From: Dyadobacter sp. UC 10
Lineage (GTDB): Bacteria > Bacteroidota > Bacteroidia > Cytophagales > Spirosomataceae
DNA length: 64,000 nt
Assembly: GCF_008369915.1 (NCBI RefSeq)
Contig: NZ_VSRN01000001.1
Location: forward strand, 5,018,501-5,082,500
Reading direction: 5' to 3'
Part shown: in pieces, positions 8,899 to 16,488 of the stretch
Layout: every line of letters starts with the position of its first letter
Numbering within the stretch: position 1 is the stretch's first letter
Notes under the pieces: generated by a model
The model's database searches: none
Told to the model about the DNA's origin: nothing
Seen by the model: the letters and a program-made list of their open reading frames with translations, nothing else
Position numbers and translations under genes: made by a program

Positions 8899-10563
8899 AT
8901 GTCTGATATAAAAATCACGAACACCAAAATTCTACGCCTGCTGTCGGGTTGTCTATTGCTGATATTTCTCCAATTTTCCGCTCTGGCGCAGTTGCCATTT
9001 ATGGCCGGGGATACTGCCCGTCCGGCCCGCCCGGTATACCCGCCCGATTCACTGGGCCGGCGTACGCCCCGGGGAACGGTCGATGGATTTCTGAAGGCAA
9101 GCTATCAGAACGATTACAAAAAAGCAGCCCTATACATCCGGTGGGACCCTGGGCTCAGGAAACGACAGAGCACAGTGGCGCAGGCAAAAGCATTGCAGGC
9201 GCTGCTCGAAGTTAATGGACGAATCTATCCTTATTCCTGGATCAGCAACGAGCCCGAGGGGAAAACAGACGATAATCTAGGCCCCAATCTCGACCGGATC
9301 GGTGCTGTAACCATTGATAATGAATCTTTTGATCTGATTCTGGAAAGCTTTCAGGACAAACAGGGCAACCCGATCTGGCTGTTTTCCACACAAACGGTAG
9401 GCCGCATTCCGCTGAATGTAGAAGAACCCGAAACCAGTACTGTAATCAGCGACATTTCCCCGCAATTCCTGCTGAAAAACAAATGGAGCGGCGTGCCCAT
9501 TGCGCACTGGATCGCGACTATATTCCTGCTGGTCGTTTCCTACCTGCTGGCGATGGGAATCGCAAGGCTTGTGGTTTATCTGATCCCTAAAATCTATAAG
9601 AGAGGAGGTGAGGAACCTTATTTCGGTGTGATCAAAGCATTTTCACTGCCTGCGCAGCTATATCTTGCTATCTGGTTTTTCATGTACTGGGGTCGCGAAG
9701 CAGGCATTTCGCTGGTAGTGCGGCAGCGTTTCAGCAACCTCACCCTTATTGTGGGCGTAGTGGCGGTCATATTGCTGATCTGGCAGTTGCTTGACGTGAT
9801 TGGCATTGTGACCGAGAAGCGGATGAAGCGGTACCGCAACCAGTCGGCCGTTTCGGCGATACTTTTCGTGCGACGGGCATTTAAAATAGCATTAGTAATA
9901 ATAGGGGTGATCCTGATCCTGGACACGCTCGGTTTTGATGTGACGACCGGAATCGCCGCCCTGGGGATTGGCGGTATTGCCCTGGCACTTGGTACGCAAA
10001 AAACGGTTGAGAACTTTGTCGGCAGCGTCACAATCATTGCCGATCAGCCCGTGCGTGTGGGGGATTTTTGCAAAATCGGTGAGATCACAGGGACAATTGA
10101 ACGTATTGGCATGCGGGCTACACAAGTAAGGACCAACGATCGCACGGTTGTCACAATTCCTAATGGGGAACTTTCATCATTAAAGATCGAAAATTATGCG
10201 CACCGCGAACGGTTCTGGTTTCACCCGATCTTCTATTTCCGCGTCGAAACCACTCCGGACCAGATCCGCCAGCTTATCCAGGATTTGCGACGCGTATTGC
10301 TCACACACCCACGGGTGAATCCCGATCCGGCCAGGGTGAGGTTTATTGAAGTAGGTCTGATGGGCGTCAAAATTGAGGTTTTTGCTTACGTGGATACCGG
10401 CGACGCAAACGTATTTCTTGAGATCCAGGAGGAGTTGCTTTTAAAAATGATGGACGTAATCGCCGGCAGTGGTACCAGTCTGACGCTTCCTTCTCAAACC
10501 ATCTATTTTACTAAAGATCCCGGTTTGCCAAACCGGGAAGGTCCGGTTGTTTCTCCCGAATGA
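8899..10563 (+). CDS. MscS-family mechanosensitive ion channel
   Basis: The ATG at 8899 is preferred over the in-frame one at 8845, because from 8899 the protein opens directly with a signal peptide (hydrophobic core then ALAQ). It has about 554 residues: a periplasmic domain (to about 185), four to five membrane helices, then the MscS pore helix with its Gly/Ala-rich face (GIAALGIGGIALALG) and the cytosolic beta/alpha vestibule (VRVGDFCKIGEITGTIERIG, then TIPNGELSS). It should relieve osmotic downshock, or act as one of the non-canonical large MscS channels. Divergent from the sigma-54 regulator. Confidence 0.92.
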   Translation: MSDIKITNTKILRLLSGCLLLIFLQFSALAQLPFMAGDTARPARPVYPPDSLGRRTPRGTVDGFLKASYQNDYKKAALYIRWDPGLRKRQSTVAQAKALQALLEVNGRIYPYSWISNEPEGKTDDNLGPNLDRIGAVTIDNESFDLILESFQDKQGNPIWLFSTQTVGRIPLNVEEPETSTVISDISPQFLLKNKWSGVPIAHWIATIFLLVVSYLLAMGIARLVVYLIPKIYKRGGEEPYFGVIKAFSLPAQLYLAIWFFMYWGREAGISLVVRQRFSNLTLIVGVVAVILLIWQLLDVIGIVTEKRMKRYRNQSAVSAILFVRRAFKIALVIIGVILILDTLGFDVTTGIAALGIGGIALALGTQKTVENFVGSVTIIADQPVRVGDFCKIGEITGTIERIGMRATQVRTNDRTVVTIPNGELSSLKIENYAHRERFWFHPIFYFRVETTPDQIRQLIQDLRRVLLTHPRVNPDPARVRFIEVGLMGVKIEVFAYVDTGDANVFLEIQEELLLKMMDVIAGSGTSLTLPSQTIYFTKDPGLPNREGPVVSPE

Positions 10564-10686
10564 GCGTGCCGCGTGAAATTTCAGCCTGAGCCGATCTTTT
10601 GGCCAATCGCTGCGAACCGGCGTTTACGGGAAAATATTATTGACAAAACCGGTGGCTAAATAAAATTTAATGCAGGATATTTGGCT

Positions 10687-11241
10687 ATGGAAAAAAGCTA
10701 TTTATCGAGCGTTATCAAGCAATTCGAGTACTACAAATTGCTGGGTGAAAAGGCGATGGCACAACTGTCTGACGAGGCGCTTTTTTGGCAATACAACGAA
10801 GAAAGCAATAGTATTGCCGTGATCGTCAATCATATGGCAGGGAATATGCTGTCGCGATTTACCGATTTTTTAACCACCGACGGAGAAAAGCCCTGGCGGG
10901 ACCGGGATCTGGAATTTGAAAATACTTTTTCAGACCGACAGGAACTGATCTCCTACTGGAATAAAGGCTGGGATTGTCTGCTGAAAACGCTGGGTGATCT
11001 GACGGAACCGCAACTTGGAGATATTGTATATATCCGGAACGAAGGGCATACCGTCGTGGAGGCGATTAACCGGCAGCTGACACATTATGCTTCTCACGTC
11101 GGTCAGATTATTTTTATTGCTAAAATGGTCGCGAACGAAAAGTGGGAAAGCCTGTCGATCGGGCGAAATAAATCCAGTGATTATAATGCCAGGAAATTCA
11201 TGCAGGAGAAATCCAGGCGACATTTTACAGAGGATCTTTGA
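10687..11241 (+). CDS. DinB-superfamily (DUF1572-like) protein
   Basis: Cytoplasmic protein of about 184 residues. The ATG at 10687 is chosen over the TTG two codons earlier. A purine-rich stretch (CAGGAT) lies at good distance upstream. The pattern fits DUF1572: an N-terminal helix with FEYYKLLGEKAM, an NHMAGN histidine, and HYASHVGQI near the C-terminus, giving three candidate metal ligands. Biochemical role unknown. No partner in an operon. Confidence 0.8.
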   Translation: MEKSYLSSVIKQFEYYKLLGEKAMAQLSDEALFWQYNEESNSIAVIVNHMAGNMLSRFTDFLTTDGEKPWRDRDLEFENTFSDRQELISYWNKGWDCLLKTLGDLTEPQLGDIVYIRNEGHTVVEAINRQLTHYASHVGQIIFIAKMVANEKWESLSIGRNKSSDYNARKFMQEKSRRHFTEDL

Positions 11242-11352
11242 TATTTTCCCGACATCGAAAAGACTTCTTGCCGAATCGGCTAAACACCAGGCCTTTTGCA
11301 AAAATGGAGTCGATAGTGATGCATATGCCTGGTAATCAGTCAATATGTTGCG

Positions 11353-11778
11353 TTATTTAATCTTTATCGATTCTATCATTTGTACGAAAATATTTTCATC
11401 GCGGCTCCTTCCGTAAAGTGTCAACCTGAGCGAGTTTCCGAGATTATAGTAGATCCCGATCACGCCCTGACCCGGTTTTTTGGGCTTCACCATTTTAGTT
11501 GGATAACCGTCCCGGTTAGTTTCTGTAATGATATGTGTTTGTGAAGTTTCGGAGGTAAACCGATACGAATACATACCATAATCGTAGTACAAAGTATCCT
11601 TGCCATCCGTAACGCCTCCCACTACGGAATCATAGCCCTGGGCGCTGAATTCTTTCCATTTTGAAGGTGCCTGAAGTGTGAATATATCGAAATCAAATGT
11701 TTTCCATTCGCTTCTTGGTTCCTCATGGGTACAGGCCAGCATCAGGCAACAGATGGTCAGCAATATAACGGCTTTCAT
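11353..11778 (-). CDS. Small lipoprotein, function unknown
   Basis: A 141-residue protein with a lipoprotein signal peptide ending in LMLAC (Cys16). The mature part is polar and beta-rich with no recognised domain, and closes with a basic tail (ESIKIK). Similar small lipoproteins that respond to, or measure, surface stress are common in Bacteroidota, but no function can be assigned. It lies downstream of the cupin gene on the same strand, 95 bp away. Confidence 0.65.
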   Translation of the reverse strand: MKAVILLTICCLMLACTHEEPRSEWKTFDFDIFTLQAPSKWKEFSAQGYDSVVGGVTDGKDTLYYDYGMYSYRFTSETSQTHIITETNRDGYPTKMVKPKKPGQGVIGIYYNLGNSLRLTLYGRSRDENIFVQMIESIKIK

Positions 11779-11873
11779 ACGATCTGGTTTAAAGGTTTTC
11801 GTGAAGAAAACACTTTCTAATAAATAGTTGCAAAGCCCCGGGATTTACCTTTTATCGCTTACTAGGAAAACGA

Positions 11874-12365
11874 TTATTTCTTCAGATTCCCGTATTCCTG
11901 ATCCGTCACAGCTTCCAGCCAGGTAACTCTTCCCTGCGGGGTATTCGGCGTAACTGCAACCTGGATAAAACCGACCTCAGGAGAGGCGCCATGCCAGTGA
12001 GGCGTATCGGGTGGACATTTTACGGCGTCGCCTTTACGAAGGATCCGGATCGGCTTGCCTTTTTCCTGATAGTAACCAATGCCGCTGATCGCAAGCAGGG
12101 CCTGTCCACCCGGATGAGAATGCCAGTGAGTACGTGCGCCCGGTTCAAAAGTCACATTTCCGACCGGTATATTGAACGCGCTGTCAGCCTGTATCAGCTG
12201 GGATACCCATGCAGTGCCGGTGAAGTTGGCCGCCGGGGCCTTCTGGCCTTTGGGGAATATGGCGTATAGCTGGTCAGAATTATCCTGTGCCTGTCCAGAC
12301 AGGGTAGTCAGGACCAATAGGATTGCCGTAACAAATGTGCGTCTGAATTTGAGCGTATGCATCAT
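11874..12365 (-). CDS. Exported cupin, hydroxynitrile-lyase-like
   Basis: Protein of about 163 residues with a signal peptide followed by one cupin barrel. Motif 1 (PGARTHWHSHPGGQ) carries the His ligands and motif 2 (CPPDTPHWHG) the remaining one, as in the small bacterial cupins related to (R)-mandelonitrile lyase. The start is taken at the ATG at 12365, since the longer frame begins with a TTG at 12380 that overlaps the AraC stop. It lies 11 bp after the AraC-family gene and is probably cotranscribed with it. Such cupins often accompany carboxymuconolactone decarboxylases, and one is encoded at 14575 on the other strand. True substrate unknown. Confidence 0.8.
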   Translation of the reverse strand: MMHTLKFRRTFVTAILLVLTTLSGQAQDNSDQLYAIFPKGQKAPAANFTGTAWVSQLIQADSAFNIPVGNVTFEPGARTHWHSHPGGQALLAISGIGYYQEKGKPIRILRKGDAVKCPPDTPHWHGASPEVGFIQVAVTPNTPQGRVTWLEAVTDQEYGNLKK

Positions 12366-12376
12366 GTTGCAGATAT

Positions 12377-13282
12377 TCAATTAAGGTCTTTCAAAATCCG
12401 GTATTCATTCGGTGTCTGGCCGACGCGCTGTTTAAAAAGCCGGCTAAAATGCTGCGGGTAACGGAAACCAAGCTCATAAGCGATCTCACTGACCGATTTG
12501 TCCAGATCAAAAATCCGCTCTTTCGCCATATTAATGATCTTCATCTGAATATATTCCTGGGCGGATTTACCTGTCTCTTTTTTGATCATATCGCCGAAAT
12601 AATTAGCCGACAGATGAAGCTGGTCAGCGCAATAGCTTACGCTGGGAAGTCCGAGGCTCTGGGGCTTTTCAGAGTGGAAGTATTCGTTGAGCAATGCTTC
12701 AAATTTTTCGAGAATGCCTTTGTTCACCACGTCGCGGGTTAAAAACTGGCGGTCGTAGAACCGTACACAATAGTCGAGAAACAGTTCGATATTGGCGCTA
12801 ATCAGCTTTTTACTATGCTTGTCGATCCGTTGCGTTGTTTCATACTCGATTTTCGCAAAACAATCCTGCACGATCTGGCGCTCTTTTTCGGAGAGGTGCA
12901 GGGCCTCGTTTACTTCATAGGAAAAAAATGTGTAGTCGCTCATGTGACGCCCAAGGACTGTTCCATTCAACAGGTCGGGGTGAAAGATCAGCGCGGTTCC
13001 CATAGGTTGGTAAACGTTTTCCGGGTTGTTTTCGCCAATGGCCTGACCGGGCGCCAGGAAAACCAGCGTACCTTCTTCGTAATCGTAGTTGTCAAGTCCG
13101 TAGCGCAGGTCTCCGCAGTATATTTTTTTCAAAAACACCACATAAAATTCATAAGCCATCCGTCGCGACTCCCTGGGATCTGCTTTCGAAAGATCGACGA
13201 TGCTGACCAGCGGATGGTGCGTTTCATGGTTGTTGAATGCATTGTATTCACGAATGCTGTTGAAGCGAAGGATCCTTTCCAT
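12377..13282 (-). CDS. AraC-family transcriptional regulator
   Basis: A 301-residue regulator. The N-terminal half is a cupin-like sensor; the C-terminal part (about 195-300) holds the paired AraC helix-turn-helix. The first HTH is near HLSANYFGDMIKKETG and the second near SVSEIAYELGFRYPQHFSRLFK, ending with the usual GQTPNEYR. It is divergent from the DUF4440 and decarboxylase genes at 13485 onward and cotranscribed with the cupin gene. A role in controlling this redox cluster in response to a small aromatic or carbonyl compound is inferred from context only. Confidence 0.88.
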   Translation of the reverse strand: MERILRFNSIREYNAFNNHETHHPLVSIVDLSKADPRESRRMAYEFYVVFLKKIYCGDLRYGLDNYDYEEGTLVFLAPGQAIGENNPENVYQPMGTALIFHPDLLNGTVLGRHMSDYTFFSYEVNEALHLSEKERQIVQDCFAKIEYETTQRIDKHSKKLISANIELFLDYCVRFYDRQFLTRDVVNKGILEKFEALLNEYFHSEKPQSLGLPSVSYCADQLHLSANYFGDMIKKETGKSAQEYIQMKIINMAKERIFDLDKSVSEIAYELGFRYPQHFSRLFKQRVGQTPNEYRILKDLN

Positions 13283-13484
13283 TGGGTTGAAATTTAAATA
13301 CTTATACCAAATTTATCGCTTCCCGACGTAATCGTGTCATAGCGTGCGTGCGATCAGTAATATTGGTAAGTAATACAGTAATCCATGTACAAAAGGAACG
13401 CTGACCTGGCGAGAACTTTGTATTCTGAAAATTTCACTAAACAACCGCACCATTTCGGTATATGCGGTGCTAAACAACAAATTT

Positions 13485-13970
13485 ATGCAACCACAAACAT
13501 TAGTAAAATCATTGCTGACAACTTCCATTATAGGACTGTGCTTTCTATTGTTCACTAGCGAACCTTTACGGGCACAAGCCGCTGCCGACGCGGAACAACA
13601 AATTATAAAGCTTTCCAAAGATAAATGGCAATGGATGGCCGACAAGGATGTGGACAAACTGGCTTCACTGTTTCACGACAAGGCAAAATTTGTCCATATG
13701 AGCGGCACCTGGAAAAAGGATGAAGAACTCGAAATCATCAAAACCGGGAGTATCTGGTACAAAAAGGCAGATGTTCACGATGTTGCTGTTGAGCTTGTAG
13801 ATGACGCAGCGATCATCTGGAGCCGCATTACGCTGTCGGCGATGGTTCGCGGCAATGAGGCAAACACTGAGTTTACGGTTACGGAAGTTTATAAGAAAGT
13901 AGCAAATGATTGGAAGTTGTTAGCCCTGACATTTAGCAGTGTACGGGATACGCATGTCATTAAACACTAG
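13485..13970 (+). CDS. Exported DUF4440/SnoaL-like protein, copy 1
   Basis: Protein of about 161 residues with a signal peptide, then an NTF2-like cone fold of the DUF4440 type. The ATG at 13485 is chosen over a GTG at 13467, which would only add six residues. The segment LSKDKW.WMADKDVD is the hallmark shared with the next gene. NTF2-like folds bind or transform small hydrophobic molecules; no catalytic residues can be assigned. First gene of a plus-strand run that continues to 20290. Confidence 0.8.
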   Translation: MQPQTLVKSLLTTSIIGLCFLLFTSEPLRAQAAADAEQQIIKLSKDKWQWMADKDVDKLASLFHDKAKFVHMSGTWKKDEELEIIKTGSIWYKKADVHDVAVELVDDAAIIWSRITLSAMVRGNEANTEFTVTEVYKKVANDWKLLALTFSSVRDTHVIKH

Positions 13971-14016
13971 GTGTTATCGGTCTTCATTCTAAAAACCAAC
14001 CACTAACAATGCAGCA

Positions 14017-14517
14017 ATGAAAGCAACTGTCAATCCCGAAATTCTAAACAAACGTCTGGCTGTTCTCATCATGGGACTGCTGTTAATCAGTTTAGAAGGA
14101 GCTTTTTCGCAAGCTCCCAACGCAAACTCTTCCGATCAAGCCGAGCAACGAATCACGACGCTCTCCAAAGACAAATGGCGCTGGATGGCTGACAAGAAAG
14201 TCGACTCTCTGGCAGCGCTCTTCGATGAAAAAGCCATGTTCGTTCACATGGGCGGAAGCTGGGGGAAAAACAGAGAGCTGGATGTGATCAAAAGCGGAGA
14301 AATCTGGTATAAAAAAGCAGAGGTTTATAATGTGACTGTCAATATCATTGGCAATACGGCGATTGTCTTAAATGATATCGATTTACTAGCAGTGGTGGGA
14401 GCCAATGAAGTCACTAATCCATTTATGGTAACCGAGGTCTACATTATGGAAAATGGGAAATGGAAAATGGGATCACTCACGTTTTCTCGTCTGCTGCGGC
14501 CGGTTAAAATGAAGTGA
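14017..14517 (+). CDS. Exported DUF4440/SnoaL-like protein, copy 2
   Basis: A 166-residue paralogue of the preceding gene, 46 bp downstream. The two share the LSKDKWxWMADK opening, the FVHM.G.W core, IWYKKA.V and the TEVY..NGKWK ending, so they came from a tandem duplication. It has a signal peptide (about 1-31). They may form a homo- or heterodimer, as NTF2 folds commonly do. Function unknown. Confidence 0.8.
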   Translation: MKATVNPEILNKRLAVLIMGLLLISLEGAFSQAPNANSSDQAEQRITTLSKDKWRWMADKKVDSLAALFDEKAMFVHMGGSWGKNRELDVIKSGEIWYKKAEVYNVTVNIIGNTAIVLNDIDLLAVVGANEVTNPFMVTEVYIMENGKWKMGSLTFSRLLRPVKMK

Positions 14518-14574
14518 TGATGCGCATTTCACCAAAAGCAGATTGATTCATTCGAGGCAAAACAGAAGATACTG

Positions 14575-15792
14575 ATGAGCAAACCACTGATATTATTACT
14601 TGTAACTTTCCTTTTCATCTATCACCAATCTCCCGCCCAGACTAATGTTGGCGATACCGGCAATTTAAGTTCCAAACAGAAAAGTATTGTGACAATATCA
14701 GCTTTGACCGCAAAGGGTGATTTGCCAAAATTAAAGACGGCATTGAGCGATGGACTTACAGCGGGTATGACGATCAATGAGATTAAGGAAGAACTGGTCC
14801 ACCTATCTGCGTATTGTGGCTTTCCCAGGAGCCTGAATGGCATTATGACTTTCAATACCGTCCTCGATGCGCGGAAAGCGAGTGGAATCACCGACCGGGC
14901 GGGTAAAGCTCCGATAAAGCCTGCCGATTCAAACAAATTTGAAACCGGTAAAAAAGTGCTCGAATCGCTCACCGGACAGCCGGAAGTATATCCAAAACAA
15001 AGCGGTTATGCGGCTTTTGTTCCGGCTATTGATACGCTTTTGAAAGAGCATCTTTTCAATGACATTTTTACCCGCGGTGTGATTTCAAATGAAGAAAGAG
15101 AGCTTACGACAATCGCCGCACTCATGAGCCTGGGAGGCGTTGATGCGCAATTGCGGGGACATTTTGGGATTTGTCTGAATTTAGGATTTACAAAGGCACA
15201 GCTGGAAGAAGTAATCGCAACAATTGAACCCGAAATCGGCAAAAGGGAAGCCGATGCCGGAAGCAGGTATTGGCACGTTTATTGGAAACAAAAAAATAAG
15301 AAAACTAAACTCACCATGGCGAAAATCACACTGAATATCAACAACAAAGACTATCCGCTGGAAGCGGATCCGCAAATGCCCCTGCTGTGGGCGATCCGCG
15401 ATCTGGCAGGGCTAAAAGGCACCAAATATGGCTGCGGCGTGGCGCAATGCGGCGCTTGCGTGGTACACCTGAACGGCGAGGCGGTTCGCTCCTGCGTGAC
15501 GAAGGTCAGCCGGGCGGTGGATAAGAAAGTGGTAACGATTGAAGGCTTATCCGAGACGAACTCGCATCCGGTGCAAAAAGCCTGGCAGGAGATCGACGTG
15601 CCGCAATGCGGGTATTGTCACTCCGGGCAGATTATGTCGGCTGCCGTTTTGCTCCGCGAAAAACCCGACCCGACCGACGAGGACATCGACGATGCGATGG
15701 CGGGGAACATTTGCCGCTGCGGGACTTATCTCCGCATTCGCAAAGCGATCCACCTGGCCGCTGAAATGCAGAAGAAAACTGCAAATGGTTAA
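14575..15792 (+). CDS. Fusion: exported carboxymuconolactone decarboxylase + [2Fe-2S] oxidoreductase subunit
   Basis: A 405-residue chimera. Residues 1-20 are a signal peptide. Residues about 35-245 contain two gamma-CMD half domains (HLSAYCGFPRSLNG and a second GGVDAQLRGHFG). From Met248 (ATG at 15316) onward it is a complete XdhC/IorA-type [2Fe-2S] subunit, with a plant-type cluster CGVAQCGAC...C and an alpha-helical cluster CGYC...CRC. The latter half normally exists as a separate cytoplasmic or co-exported protein partnering the molybdopterin subunit encoded at 16489. The DNA before 15316 reads like an intergenic leader, so the fusion may be recent, and an internal start at 15316 may still make a separate IorA subunit. 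Confidence 0.82.
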   Translation: MSKPLILLLVTFLFIYHQSPAQTNVGDTGNLSSKQKSIVTISALTAKGDLPKLKTALSDGLTAGMTINEIKEELVHLSAYCGFPRSLNGIMTFNTVLDARKASGITDRAGKAPIKPADSNKFETGKKVLESLTGQPEVYPKQSGYAAFVPAIDTLLKEHLFNDIFTRGVISNEERELTTIAALMSLGGVDAQLRGHFGICLNLGFTKAQLEEVIATIEPEIGKREADAGSRYWHVYWKQKNKKTKLTMAKITLNINNKDYPLEADPQMPLLWAIRDLAGLKGTKYGCGVAQCGACVVHLNGEAVRSCVTKVSRAVDKKVVTIEGLSETNSHPVQKAWQEIDVPQCGYCHSGQIMSAAVLLREKPDPTDEDIDDAMAGNICRCGTYLRIRKAIHLAAEMQKKTANG

Positions 15793-15816
15793 TTCTGTTC
15801 ACTTCAATCCGATGTT

Positions 15817-16461
15817 ATGAAGCAATATCCTAGAAAGGAGGGAAAATATTTCTTCTCCGTGCAGACTGCCACGATGCTTTCTGTACTCATATTCATTGTC
15901 GCTGTCGGCGCGTCCGCATTCAGGAAAGACGATTTGCCAAAAAAAGAGATTGAATTTAAGGCTATTAACCGGGATAGCGTCGAGTCCGTGAAGGCGTTTG
16001 CGACGGTTTATAAAGTTCTGATGAGTCCGCGCTGCATGAACTGTCACCCTGCGGGCGACGTACCGTTGCAAGGTGACGATAGCCATTTGCATGTGATGGG
16101 GCCGAAACGCGGCGTCGACGGGAAAGGTGTTTACGCCATGAAATGCTCCAACTGTCACCAGGAAGCCAACACGCCGGGGCTGCACACGCCTCCGGGTAAC
16201 CCGGAGTGGCATTTGCCGCCGGCAGATATGAAAATGGTTTTTCAGGGAAAAAGCCCTCATGAGCTGGCCAAACAATTGGTTGACCCCAATAAAAATGGGC
16301 ATAAGGATATGAAAAAGCTTATCGAACACGCCGACGATGGCCTCGTACTGGCTGGCTGGAACCCTGCCGAAGGCAGGACATTGCCGCCCGTATCGCACGC
16401 AGAATTCAAAAAAGCCTGGTTAACCTGGCTCAAAAAAGGCGCTTACGCTCCGAAAAAGTAA
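15817..16461 (+). CDS. Membrane-anchored diheme cytochrome c
   Basis: A 214-residue protein with an N-terminal membrane anchor (about 18-35) and two c-type heme sites, CMNCH at 73-77 and CSNCH at 110-114. It lies between the [2Fe-2S] and molybdopterin subunits of an Ior-type dehydrogenase, so it most likely accepts electrons from the enzyme and passes them to the respiratory chain. This placement matches cytochrome-linked aldehyde or isoquinoline dehydrogenases known from other bacteria; the electron path here is inferred. Confidence 0.85.
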   Translation: MKQYPRKEGKYFFSVQTATMLSVLIFIVAVGASAFRKDDLPKKEIEFKAINRDSVESVKAFATVYKVLMSPRCMNCHPAGDVPLQGDDSHLHVMGPKRGVDGKGVYAMKCSNCHQEANTPGLHTPPGNPEWHLPPADMKMVFQGKSPHELAKQLVDPNKNGHKDMKKLIEHADDGLVLAGWNPAEGRTLPPVSHAEFKKAWLTWLKKGAYAPKK

Positions 16462-16488
16462 CGCCATTTCACTGAAATCAACAACACC

